From Enterobacter sp. EA-1 (GTDB lineage Bacteria > Pseudomonadota > Gammaproteobacteria > Enterobacterales > Enterobacteriaceae), in contig CP025776.1 in NCBI GenBank assembly GCA_002886105.1, positions 1,240,001-1,304,000 on the forward strand: a stretch of DNA of 64,000 nucleotides, read 5' to 3'. The translations under genes were made by a program, and so were the position numbers. Each line of letters starts with the position of its first letter. Position 1 is the stretch's first letter. This document shows, in pieces, positions 9,485 to 17,930 of the stretch. The notes below the pieces were generated by a model that was not told the origin of the DNA, searched no databases, and saw only the letters and a program-made list of their open reading frames with translations.

Positions 9485-10492
9485 TTATGCCGCCCGCACG
9501 ATGTAGTTAAGGGCAATGTTGCGCGGGCGGTTTTCCGCCGCGGTAGGCACTGAAAGCGAGGCGTTGAACCCGATGCCATAGCCGTTGCTTTGTTGCGGCG
9601 AAGACCCCCGCCATGCACAAAACCATTCATTCCACTCAAAGCCCCTTTGGCATCCTGCTCGTACCCGTAGGGAGCAACAGCGGGAATACTACCCGTGATA
9701 TTGCGAATAGCATCTCCCTGTACGCTTAACAGCACCCGGTCGGTATCCACCTTGCGCCCGTTATCCCAGCCGCGAATAAACTCGCCGCGCAAGTCCGGCA
9801 ACACGCCAGACGGGTACACCGCTGCCAGCCCAGCCGGCTTTATCAAACGTCGCGCCATTGCACAGCATCCAGCCGCCAGGGCGGTATCGCCGCAGGGTAA
9901 GGCACCGGCACGCCAATCGGCGTGTAGTAGGCGATATCCGCCACTTTCACGTATTGCGGATGCGGGTTAGCGGCAGCCGGGTGATTCGCCAGCAGGCCGT
10001 CTGCATAGGCTTTCACCTCAATGACTTTATCATCCACATATTTCCGCGTGGCCAGCACCACCGCCGGGTCAATGGTCAGCGTCACCGACGATGGCGACGA
10101 AACCGCCAACAGCATGCGCACGATTTGTGTGCGCCCGCTGCCTTCCTGCATCTGCGGTTTATAAGTCTCCGGGCAGTTCGCCACGGCAACCAGCGTACCC
10201 TCATCGTCATACAAACCGATTTCGCGGATCCAGAAGCCGCCTTCGGTTTCCGGGGATCACCTGTTCGGCAATAATCTGGCTGGCATTGCCGGGATCGAGG
10301 TCAACGTATTCAGCGGCGCAATGCGTTTCTGGTTAATCAATGCGGTTTGCGCGGCATCCGGCGTGGGTAATGCGCCATTGGCATCGCCGACCGCCATTTG
10401 CGTCAGTTTGAGCTGGCGGCCAAGGGCGGTTGCGTTCGCCAGCTTCGCCGCCCCCGAGGGTTGGTCAGAATGGCAAAATATTTGGTGGTCAT
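9485..10492 (-). CDS. Tail fibre, gpH type with tail-collar tip (fibre 3)
   Basis: The gpH attachment domain (MTTKYFAILTN, TQMAVGDANGALPTPDAA, QIIAEQVIPETEGGFWIREI, CPETYKPQMQEGSGRTQIVR) leads to a phage tail-collar tip: GWMLCNGATFDKAGW, YPSGVLPDLRGEFIRGWDNG and an ending NRPRNIALNYIVRAA after repair. The repaired length is about 335 aa. Breaks lie near 10455, 10290, 9875 (CCCTGGCGG where CC-GG precedes GCTGGATG) and 9600. Its ATG overlaps the stop of gpI, so it is the fibre of the V-W-J-I operon, in the usual P2 position of H. Confidence 0.87.
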
Positions 10493-11099
10493 GGGTTAAC
10501 TCTCAGGTCATCAATCAAATGAACAGCGGAAGCCGGGAAGCTCTCACCGCCAACAACAATCTCTTCCGGCGCGTAGGGGTAAACCGTCAGCTCTTCACCG
10601 AGATAGCAGCCGGCGCCAACATAAAACTCACCCCTGCGTACTCCAGGCTGATATTCAGGCTGGTGAGATGGCGGCTCGCCGGTTTCGCGTCATCAATCAA
10701 CCGCTCCAGCTCCTCGTACATCGCCTCGGTGATGCCGTTATCCTGCACGCCAATCACCAGCTTAAAGGTGCCGGGCTCGGCGTTATCCTGCCACCACTCG
10801 CGCAGCTCAATCAGAAAACCGAGCGGTTCAACAACGCGGTGCAGGGCGCTGAGCGTGCCCTTGTGCTGATGAACATAAAAAGAGGCGGCGATCACGTTGC
10901 GTTTGGTGGCTTCCCGGCCGGGTGTAATCCCAGCGATCGACGGAGAGCGCCCACGCCGTAAGGCAGCAGCTCCGCCGGGCATTTTGCGGATCCACAAGGT
11001 GCGCAGCGGCACCGGCACACGTTCGATTTGCGCCGCCGCCGTGGTTGCCGCTACCTCAAGCCCTGAGGAGCCAACCGGTAACAGGCGGTCATCATTCAT
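10489..11099 (-). CDS. I: Baseplate assembly protein gpI
   Basis: gpI links wedge and fibre in the P2 baseplate. MNDDRLLPVGSSGLEVAATT, the block EATKRNVIAASFYVHQHKGT, PLGFLIELREWWQDNAEPGT and ITEAMYEELERLIDDAKPAS identify it. The repaired length is about 202 aa, a little over P2 gpI (176), with a C-terminal extension GEELTVYPYAPEEIVVGGES. Breaks lie near 10970, 10930 and 10610. The start overlaps the end of J and the stop overlaps the fibre 3 start, so translation is probably coupled. Confidence 0.9.
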
Positions 11100-12001
11100 C
11101 GGTACCTCCGGCCTGAATGCTCCACGCGGTGCAATACGACGCCCCGGTGTTTGTCCAGCACCAGATCGCTTTGCGGGGCGCTCAGCTCGACACGCTGCAC
11201 GCCTTCAACATGCAGGGCGGCATAAATCGCCGACTGGCGAATGTCTCGGCCAAGTCGGCGCTGCGCGTTGATATAGGCTTTCAGTTGCGCTTCAGCGGCC
11301 CCGCGAATCGGTTCGGATTCCGGCCCCGGGTAGAAATAGAGCGTGGCGTTAATCTGGTACGGCACAATCTGTGCGCTTTGTACCGTCACGCGGTCACCCA
11401 CCGGGCGCACATCTTCCGCGTTAAGAGCCTTATTGACGATGGCGACCAGTTCATCGCTGGCGCTGCCATCGCCTTCACGGGAGAGCACCGACACGGTGAT
11501 ATACGCCGGGTTCGGGCTGATCACGGAGATATCCGCCACCCGCCCGTCGGCGCTGCGCCCGTGGTATTCGTACGCGCCCACCGGCCCGGCGACGCTCAAT
11601 CCTTCAAACGCCTGCTGCGCGCGCAGACGCAGATCCTTATCGGACTCCATCACTGCGGCGGTTGGCGGAAGGGTGCTGTTATCCGCCGGGGTGATGGTCA
11701 GACGCGCGGTGTTGCTGTTGGCGGCAACCACATCGAGGTCATTCCCGGCGGCGTAGGCCAGCATCACCGCCCGTGCGGCTTCGTTGACGCGCTGGCGCCA
11801 CATCACCTCGCGGTAGGCATTCTCTTCAAGAAACTTGGTCAGCGGCTCAGATTCCAGCGCCAGCGTACGGGCGATTGCCTCTTGCCCATCCGCCGGAAAC
11901 AGGGAAATCAGCGTCGCTTTACGGTCGTCGAGGATAGTTTCGTAATTCAGCTCCTCGACCACGTCCGGCGCAGGAAGCTGGCTCAGATCGATAATCGGCA
12001 T
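11092..12001 (-). CDS. J: Baseplate wedge protein gpJ
   Basis: The P2 baseplate wedge component, related to T4 gp6. The frame is almost entirely open: MPIIDLSQLPAPDVVEELNY, EENAYREVMWRQRVNEAARA, GLSVAGPVGAYEYHGRSADG and LKAYINAQRRLGRDIRQSAI. About 302 aa, the family length. One break near 11145 changes the natural end ASYCTAWSIQAGGTDE into another frame; CCAGG/CCTGG-like repair at that point restores it. It has tight operon spacing with W and I. Confidence 0.93.
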
Positions 12002-12005
12002 GGTT

Positions 12006-12354
12006 TTAACTCACAGGAAGGGTTAACGAAAGGGATTCACCGGTGCTGGCAAGCTGGCCGGTCAGGTTGACGATCATTTTGCCGTCGAACTGGCGCTCAA
12101 CGGTCACCGCGCTGACGTTGATGCGCGGCTCCCATTCTCAGCAGCGCCATATAGCACGCCGCCTGAATTTGCAGCGCCAGCGCCGGGGTTTGCGGCTGGT
12201 CGATCATCTCAAACAATTGCGAGCCGTAATCGCGGCGCATCACCCGCGAGCCAATCGGCGTACGCAGGATGTCGCTGATGCTCTGGCGGATATGCGCGGT
12301 GTCGGTCAGGCTTGCGCCGGTGGTGCGGTTTAACCCGCTGTAACGAACTGTCAT
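12006..12354 (-). CDS. W: Baseplate wedge protein gpW
   Basis: A small baseplate protein similar to T4 gp25 lysozyme-like wedges. MTVRYSGLNRTTGASLTDTA, then HIRQSISDILRTPIGSRVMR and RDYGSQLFEMIDQ carry the gp25 signature. The C-terminal half INVSAVTVERQFDGKMIVNL appears after repairing one break near 12138. The repaired length is about 115 aa as in P2. It lies between V and J. Confidence 0.92.
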
Positions 12355-12960
12355 AAAGGCGCTCCTGTTGTGCCGCCGCTGTCGCCGGGGTGTTGATGGG
12401 TGTGCAGCACTTTGCCGTTGGACGACAGCGAACCGCCGCTGTGCTCGATATTGCCGCGCATCGTGCCGCCGCTTTTGACCTCCAGCGTGCCGGTGATGAG
12501 CTTGTTGGTGCAGACCACTTCCGGGGTATCCAGCGTGACGCGGGTGGAAGCCTTCACTAACACTTCCGGCACGCTGGCGGTAATGGATTGTGAGGCGCTG
12601 ATATCGGCGGTTTTGATGCCGCTGACTTTCAGGGCGCTGGTTTGGGGTTCGTACTCAACTACCGCGCCATCCGGGAAGGCAACGTGCCGGTGCATCCGCC
12701 GATGCTGACGGTGCCGGGCGATCGTCGGAATAGATCCCGGGCAGAACAAATGCGGTGTCGAGTTCGCCTCCGACCGCCAGCACTAACACCTGCTCGCCGA
12801 CGGAAGGCGCCCACCACGTACGTGATTGACCGGCGCGGTGGGTTAACCACTGCAGCCACTGAGTAACAAGGCCGCCTGTCTGCACACGACAACGCCCGGT
12901 GTTAAGGTCGGTTTCGACGATAATCCCGGTGCGGATCATATTGCGCAGCGCGCGAGCCAT
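12351..12960 (-). CDS. V: Baseplate spike protein gpV
   Basis: The membrane-piercing spike at the tail tip. An OB-fold N-terminal part (IIVETDLNTGRCRVQTGGL, then QWLTHRAGQSRTWWAPSVGE) leads to a beta-helical shaft (DISASQSITASVPEVLVKAS, VTLDTPEVVCTNKLITGTLE) and a C-terminal HTHQHPGDSGGTTGAPL, which holds the His-x-His iron-binding tip motif of P2 gpV. About 203 aa. A break at about 12690-12715 lies within the ADALHVAFPDGA codons. It is the first gene of its operon, with a perfect TGT-N12-ACA site upstream. Confidence 0.92.
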
Positions 12961-13035
12961 TTCCCCGGAGCGAGAGTTGTGTATTCATACGCGAAATGAT
13001 GCTATGCGCCCCCGGCTTTGGAAAACGGACAACGC

Positions 13036-13053
13036 TGTCCGGGTTTTGGCACA
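13036..13053 (-). promoter_or_regulatory. Ogr-activated V promoter site (TGT-N12-ACA)
   Basis: A perfect TGT-N12-ACA pair lies about 80-95 bp before the gpV start, exactly where P2 has its V promoter. This is the best match of the six late-promoter-type sites in the element. Confidence 0.7.
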
Positions 13054-13073
13054 ACGCCGGGGAACAATGGGTT

Positions 13074-13541
13074 ATCAGGAGGACCAGCTGCTGAGCAGCT
13101 CGCCGTGAACATACAGCTCCTTCGGCCGGGTCACCGCCGCAGGCGGCAACGGCTCTGGCAGCGTTTCGGCATACAGCGCGCCATCCACTTCCTTCACCTG
13201 CGTGCGTTCCGTCAGTTGCAGCGTAATGGTCAGAGCCTGCGTGCTGTCGCTATTGGCAACCAGCGTCCAGCTAAAACTGGCTTGCTGCCCGGCCTCCACG
13301 GTGAGGATGTCGGGCTGGTTGTCGCGCAGCCACAGCATTACCGGCACGAAGATCGTGTCGATATCGCCGGAAAAACCGCTGACGGCGACATTCAGGCTGA
13401 ACTGTTTTCAAACGAGAGTGAGTGGGAGAGGGTGGCGATATTTCTGCCTTTATCCACCCACAGGCGCAGCATGGCAGGGTTATCGCGCAGGGCCGGGACG
13501 GCGTCCGTCAGGGCTTTGCGCAGCGTATTGGGTTTTAGCAT
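13074..13541 (-). CDS. R: Tail completion protein gpR
   Basis: The start MLKPNTLRKALTDAVPALRD parallels the P2 gpR N-terminus, followed by VPVMLWLRDNQPDILTVEAG and TRPKELYVHGELLSSWSS. About 155 aa, the P2 length. One break lies near 13405, in an A-rich run. In P2 the gene S follows directly; here R ends only 114 bp before V, and that gap holds only the V promoter region. Confidence 0.85.
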
Positions 13542-13546
13542 TTATC

Positions 13547-13786
13547 TCATCCCCGGCAGTGTTTTACAGTTTCGACCTGCAACGCACACTGTTCCAGCGC
13601 GCTCTGCCGTCGGATATCGGCGCTTAAATCGCCGTTAGTTTGGGGATTACTTGCCGGCATCGGGCACAGACTGACCTGCGGGCAACGGTTGTAAACAGTG
13701 ACCGGCAGAGGCGCAGGCGGGGCGCTGGTGCACCCGGCGCACAGCATCAGGCAGCTCAGTGCTGTACCAGCGGCGAAACGCGTCAT
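13547..13786 (-). CDS. lysC: Outer-membrane spanin subunit LysC (Rz1-like)
   Basis: MTRFAAGTALSCLMLCAGCT has a lipoprotein signal with a lipobox ending in Cys (L-C-A-G-C), and the mature part is short and proline-rich (TSAPPAPLPVTVYNRCPQVS), as in Rz1/LysC. It is nested out of frame in the 3' part of lysB, the standard spanin layout, and disrupts the outer membrane in the last step of lysis. Confidence 0.85.
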   Translation of the reverse strand: MTRFAAGTALSCLMLCAGCTSAPPAPLPVTVYNRCPQVSLCPMPASNPQTNGDLSADIRRQSALEQCALQVETVKHCRG

Positions 13787-14064
13787 TTCATTGATTAACC
13801 TCGTAATAGCCTGTTCACGCTGCACCGCCTGCGCACTGGCGGACTCCAGTTGCTGGCGCAGCGCCACTTGCGCCTGCTCGTTGCTGTCGGCCAGTTCGCG
13901 TGAGGCGGTAAGCTGCGCGTTCAGTTGCGCGATAGCGCTGTTTTGCTCCTCTGGGGTTAACTGGCGGGACTGCGCCAGCGAGGCACGCAGCGTGTGGTTT
14001 TGCTGCATCAGCCACAGCAGGCCGCAGACGCCCAGCAGCAGGGCCATCAGCCAGGGCTTTCACA
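13647..14064 (-). CDS. lysB: Inner-membrane spanin subunit LysB (Rz-like)
   Basis: An N-terminal membrane anchor (MALLLGVCGLLWLMQQN) precedes a coiled-coil periplasmic domain (SRQLTPEEQNSAIAQLNAQL and repeats of Q/A-rich heptads). Restoring one A in GAAATGACG at about 13786 gives the natural end DAFRRWYSTELPDAVRRVHQ and a stop at 13647. The start region reads GCCCTGGCTG where GCCTGGCTG gives VKAWLMALLLG, so the GTG at 14064 overlapping the K stop is the likely start. It pairs with LysC. Confidence 0.82.
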
Positions 14065-14564
14065 GCGCCCCCTGCAGACATAAGGCGCGTTCACGCTGGC
14101 GTCGGTTTTCCAGCCCGGTATTGCGCACCCCGTCGATAAACACCCAGCGCGGCAGCTGATCGCAGGCCTGTTGCCACTGTTTTTATTGAGATAAAACGCC
14201 AGCGTGGAGCGGCAGGCGGCGACGGTACCGACGTTAAACGCAAAGCTGACGACCGCGTCGTAGACCTGCGGCGGCATTGCCACCGTTACGCAGTCCGCCA
14301 GCCGGCTCAACATGCAGTACGTCGGCGACCAGTTGACCGCCGCCTCTTTTCGGTGATATCGCGTTTCGGCGTCACACCGGCGGTATGGCCAATACCGGAC
14401 GTCCAGACGCCAGCGCTGCACTGGTAAGGACGCAGCCGACAACCTTCGAGATCGGCAATCAGCGCCAGCCCTTGCTGCGAGGTATGCAGTAAGCGGAAGT
14501 CCGGCGTCAGCGCCGCCAGCGCCAGCACGACCGCCGCGCTACAGCGTTTAACGGGTAAGCCCAT
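14061..14564 (-). CDS. SAR endolysin (GH24 lysozyme), gpK position
   Basis: Degrades peptidoglycan during lysis. The hydrophobic N-terminal segment CSAAVVLALAALTP acts as a signal-anchor-release sequence. The catalytic pattern is E-8aa-C-5aa-T (EGCRLRPYQCSAGVWTSGIG then HT), as in phage T4-type SAR lysozymes; P2 gpK itself is of this functional class. The repaired length is about 167 aa, ending RALCLQGAL with the stop overlapping lysB. Breaks lie near 14345, 14290, 14180 and 14150. Confidence 0.87.
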
Positions 14565-14764
14565 TGATCACCTCGGCTCGTGGCACAGGATTTGAGAAAC
14601 AGATAGCTCTTTCGGCGGTAATACCAGTTCACCGCCACGGTAACGGCAACGCCAAGCGCGCCAAACCAGGGCGAAGTCTTGCGGCGTCATGGCGCCAAAA
14701 AACGTCAGCGCGACGCTGATCCAGTACGCCAGCGACGAGGTGACTTTTCGATAGTCACGCCCAT
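14548..14764 (-). CDS. Holin (gpY position)
   Basis: Makes inner-membrane holes that time lysis. After repair the product is about 72 aa: VTSSLAYWISVALTFFGAM, PQDFAWFGALGVAVTVAVNW and YYRRKSYLFLKSCAT, with two or three membrane segments and a basic tail. Three corrections are needed: one A at about 14745, CCCTGG to CCTGG at 14663-14668, and CCGAGG to CCAGG at 14571-14577. The start overlaps the X stop and the end overlaps K. No separate LysA antiholin gene is seen. Confidence 0.75.
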
Positions 14765-14958
14765 AGGTTCACCGTTTCGTTTACCGTGGCGACCGCCACT
14801 TCCGGCAGTTCAACGTGGGTGCCATGGGGCAGGATCACCCCGAGTTCCGCCAGTCCCGGGTTGGCCAGAAGTACGGTTTCGACCACGCCTTCCGTGCGGC
14901 CGTAATAGCGCAGACAAAGGATGTCGAGGGTGTCGCCCTGTTGTGTAATTGCATTCAT
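14755..14958 (-). CDS. X: Tail protein gpX (LysM-like)
   Basis: An intact 67-aa frame, the same length as P2 gpX: MNAITQQGDTLDILCLRYYG, TEGVVETVLLANPGLAELGV and LPHGTHVELPEV. The fold is LysM-like and the protein is needed for tail assembly in P2. In P2 it follows L, the last head gene; here nothing of L or the capsid block precedes it. Confidence 0.92.
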   Translation of the reverse strand: MNAITQQGDTLDILCLRYYGRTEGVVETVLLANPGLAELGVILPHGTHVELPEVAVATVNETVNLWA

Positions 14959-15043
14959 CGTGTTCGGATCTCTTGCGGTCTGGAGGGAGTGTTTCCAGCT
15001 TCAAGTGTCGGGGGCGGGGCAGACAGACGCCATCTGTCGAGGC

Positions 15044-15061
15044 TGGTTAAGCACTGGCACA
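15044..15061 (-). promoter_or_regulatory. Candidate Ogr-activated promoter site before gpX
   Basis: The minus strand reads ACGTTGTGCCAGTGC about 90-105 bp before X (TGT-N12-CCA). It shares the GTTGTGCCAG block with the other late sites and would serve the X-holin-K-lysBC-R unit in the absence of the capsid operon promoter. Confidence 0.55.
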
Positions 15062-15099
15062 ACGTGAGAAGGGCGTAATGATGCGCAAAGGTAGGAACA

Positions 15100-15128
15100 G
15101 CGCGCCAGACCGACGGCGGTTGGCGCGC
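15100..15128. other. Perfect 8-bp inverted repeat in the capsid-deletion gap
   Basis: GCGCGCCA (15100-15107) and TGGCGCGC (15121-15128) form a GC-rich stem with a 13-base loop. No U-tract follows on either strand, so it is not a classic terminator. It lies between the SOS-controlled small gene and X, near a TGCAAATGCA sequence at 15138-15147. Confidence 0.4.
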
Positions 15129-15193
15129 AATGCTGCAAATGCATCTGCCTGAGGAAGGTGGCAGAGCGTTATTCGGCGGGGTAAAAAAGCTCC

Positions 15194-15354
15194 TTATCTG
15201 ATACCCCCTGGGGTTTCGCTGTGAGCGATGTTCGACACCATTGTCATGGCGAGTTCCATCTCTTCCCTCGGTACAGGGATGAAGTAGCCAGATCAGTAAT
15301 CAGTTTGACGCACGCCCAATTAAACTGCGATTTTTCGAAACGTTCAGACACCAT
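15194..15354 (-). CDS. Small SOS-controlled protein of unknown function
   Basis: A 52-aa product once CCGAGGG at 15266-15272 is read as CCAGG: MVSERFEKSQFNWACVKLIT, then DLATSSLYQEEMELAMTMVS and a Gly-rich end. As written it stops at 15244 (36 aa). A good GAGGGG ribosome site precedes the ATG and a perfect LexA box overlaps the promoter. It has no membrane segment and looks like a small helical cytosolic protein. Its place and control recall the SOS-induced antirepressor Tum of phage 186, but the sequence is not recognisably Tum, so the function is unknown. Confidence 0.65.
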
Positions 15355-15373
15355 GAATCCCCTCATGTGCTTT

Positions 15374-15393
15374 TACTGTATGGATGTACAGTA
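15374..15393 (-). promoter_or_regulatory. LexA (SOS) box
   Basis: TACTG-N10-CAGTA is an exact match to the enterobacterial LexA consensus (CTGT-N8-ACAG core at 15376-15391). It ends 20 bp upstream of the small gene's ATG, and a TATGAT -10-like hexamer abuts it at 15393-15398. The promoter faces the small gene and, beyond it, the lysis and tail cluster. Confidence 0.85.
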
Positions 15394-15407
15394 TCATAAG
15401 CCTAATA

Positions 15408-17413
15408 TTAATGGGAAGCGAAAAATATTTCATCTTGATACCTATGTTGATGATTAGAAAAGTATTGTCGTTTTCTGATAACGGTTTCTCTCCGCTGTTT
15501 TTTTGTGAATTGCGCCGCAATTTTGTCAGGAGGCTGGCAGCAGCCCGCCTGCCATTCCCGCCGGGGCGTACAGTTATTGACAGAACTCCAAGAGGGCGCA
15601 GACGCGCCCTGAAGGTCAAGGTCCGTACGCTTCGGCACAATCTTCCATTTCTTCAGTCGCGTGAGTACCGGCGACCCCGCGCCGACGACGGTGTCGTACA
15701 CGCCCCGGATGGCAACCATCGTTTCGCCATACTGATTAAACATGTTCTCCTCCTCGTACAGTGTGCGCACTTGCAGGTCGTCGCGGCGTACAAATGGCCC
15801 GCCCTGCGCATTCACATAGCCAGCCCAGTCACCGGCGTCGGCGGCGTCATGCACCTGCGCGAACTCCACGCTTAACCCGCGTGCGGTTTCGCTGTCGGCC
15901 ATGCGCCGCAGTTCGCGGTACACCGTAACCGGTGCGCCGCCGATAAACTGGAACTGGCGGATACGCCAGCGCGCGGCCCATGCCGCCACTGCACCGGCGG
16001 ACTCCTGCAACGGCGAACCGCTCTCGTGATCGGTTTCACCCTCCAGCGCATAACCGTCGATATTCTTGGCGATGTACTTCGCCACATAGCCGGTTGCGCT
16101 GCCCTTCTGCGAATCTATCGCCTGCGCATCAAAGCGCGCCTTCCTCGCTTTGTCACTATTAAGCTCATGATTGTCTTCAAGTTTTGCGTACTCGCTCGTA
16201 ATGTCGCGTACGCGAGCGACATCCTGAGGCTGCATAAACAGCAACAGATGCCAGTGCGGGGTGCCATCGTGATGCGGCTCCGCCACGCGAATGCCGAACA
16301 CGCGCAGATTGTGGCGGTGCAGCTTGGCGCGAATGCGCGCCCACAGCGCGGTGAAGTAGCGTTGGGTCTGTGCCGGACTGGCGCCGTTCCACTTCCGATT
16401 GCGGTAGCCGGCGCGGGTGGTGGCGTGCCGAGGGCGGAAGGGCGGTCAGGGTGTAAAACTCGCCCACATAGCCCGAGGGTTCTGGCAGATGGTCTCGAAC
16501 CCGCGAATGCGCGTCATCAGCTCGCTGCGGCGAATAGCCGGGTTGGCCACCGAGCCATCGTGTTTATCGATCAGACTGATGCGGTTGCCTTCTTCGTCCT
16601 CGAGTTCCATGCCGTTGAGAAACTCGCGGTTGCGGCGTTTTTGTTCGCGCCCGGTGCTCACGCAATCTACGGCTGGCGTAGGGCTGTTTTTTCTTGCTGA
16701 CGTTGCCGAGTGCTATCTGGAGATGTTCCCGCCACTGTTCGGCGACGCGGCGTAAACGCCCGCGCCACCACTGTTCGCTGAACAGGCGGATCACCGCCAG
16801 GGCGAGGTCGCTGGCGCTGGCCAGTTTACGGGAGACCCGCTGCCAGTGCGGCGGTGTGACGTTGAATTGCAGGGCGATGATCCCCGCGCGCATATACCAG
16901 CGATGCAGGGTTTTCAGCTCGGCGTCGTCGGCGTTGTCGATATCCGCCAGTTCGCCGCGAATAAAGTTGGCGATGTCCGCCGACAGCCGGTCGATCTCTT
17001 TTTCGTCATGTCCGGCAGGCGGTTGTAGCGGGCGAGTAAATTCACCAGCCGGCTGGCGAGGTAGCGCTGAACCGGCGTATCGAAGTGGCCATTAAACACT
17101 GCTTTCGATACGCGCTGGTGAATGCAGGTCAGTTGGTAGCGCTGCGCGACCGCGTTGAGGCAGGGCAGTGTGCGCGCCACAAGGTGGCGCAGCCGGTGGC
17201 GTTGGCGCGCGCCTCGCCGTGGTGTTTTTCCAGCGTATCCGCCGTGCGCATGATCGGCAGGCGCACGCACTCCGGTTGCAGCGCCAGCGCATGACGGGCC
17301 TGTAGCAGCGCCGCAATCAGCTGGTTGCGGCGGTGGAGTTCGGCATGCGTGAGGTAGGGGCTGGCAATCGCCGGGCGCGGCGCATTCCACGGAAAAGCCC
17401 ACGAGATCGCCAA
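15408..17413 (-). CDS. A: Replication endonuclease gpA (HUH, two-tyrosine relaxase type)
   Basis: Nicks the phage origin and starts rolling-circle replication. The HUH metal motif appears in TPHWHLLLFMQPQDV and the catalytic Tyr-x3-Tyr pair in GYVAKYIAKNIDGY. Other family blocks are WAFPWNAPRPAIASPYLTHA, KKRRNREFLNGMELEDEEGN-like residues and GGAPVTVYRELRRM. The repaired length is about 665 aa against 761 in P2. Breaks lie near 17190, 17005, 16660, 16465, 16420 and 15575, and the C-terminus is uncertain. The start appears to be TTG at 17413, directly after the upstream stop codon. Confidence 0.85.
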
Positions 17414-17637
17414 TTAGCGCCTCCTGTAGTGCTTATCGTGCAGTTCGGCGCGGTGCTGGCAGGTGACGCAGCAGGTCACGCCGGGCAGCGCCATACGGCG
17501 GGCTTCGGGGATGGGCGCATCGCAGTTTTCGCAGGTCAGCCGCGACGGTAACAGCAGGCGGCTGCGCGCCCTCGGCGGATGTAGCGTTCGCGCTCTTCCA
17601 GCTCGCGCTGTTGTACCAGATCCATTTCATCGGCCAT
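17414..17637 (-). CDS. TraR/DksA-type C4 zinc-finger protein
   Basis: MADEMDLVQQRELEERERYI is followed, after a repair near 17575, by a four-cysteine finger CENCDAPIPEARR ... TCCVTC and the tail RAELHDKHYRRR. About 74 aa. Such small TraR/DksA-like proteins occur in the early region of P2-like prophages and are thought to bind RNA polymerase. The start overlaps the stop of the preceding gene and the stop touches gene A. Confidence 0.82.
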
Positions 17638-17864
17638 CAGTGCAGCTCCTGTGCACCGGTTATCAATGTGGGTGGCTTCCTGGCGCAGCAGCTCGGCGGC
17701 GTCGCTCCAGTCCAGATGTTCGCTGGCGATAAGCCGTGCCGGGCGTCGAGGCGCGCGGAAATCACGCCAGCGCAGCGCAGTCGCTCACGGTTGCGTGCTT
17801 CGGTCAGCATCAGAGCGACGTCTTCGCGGCTGCGTGCCGGGTGTGTTGTGGGGGTCTTTCTCAT
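17637..17864 (-). CDS. Small early-region protein (DUF2732-like)
   Basis: MRKTPTTHPARSREDVALML, then TEARNRERLRCAGVISARLD and, after repair near 17740, LIASEHLDWSDAAELLRQEA, ending THIDNGAQELH (one extra C at about 17657). About 75 aa, mostly helical and charged. P2-like prophages have a protein of this type between B and A; its role is unknown. Confidence 0.7.
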   Translation of the reverse strand: MRKTPTTHPARSREDVALMLTEARNRERLRCAGVISARLDARHGLSPANIWTGATPPSCCARKPPTLITGAQELH

Positions 17865-17930
17865 GGTGTTCTCCAGATTTTGGCGACAGGAATGCCCGGC
17901 GGGTGGACGCCATGGCTTACGGGTTGGGGG

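Noticed and set aside
6000-10500. Invertible fibre segment (Gin/Cin/Pin type)
   Set aside because: All fibre genes are in one orientation and no invertase gene or crossover inverted repeats were seen, so the array looks like tandem cassettes.
11117-12070. Long plus-strand frame (317 aa) opposite gene J
   Set aside because: It lies wholly antisense to the well-supported gpJ, has shadow-like composition, and resembles no known family.
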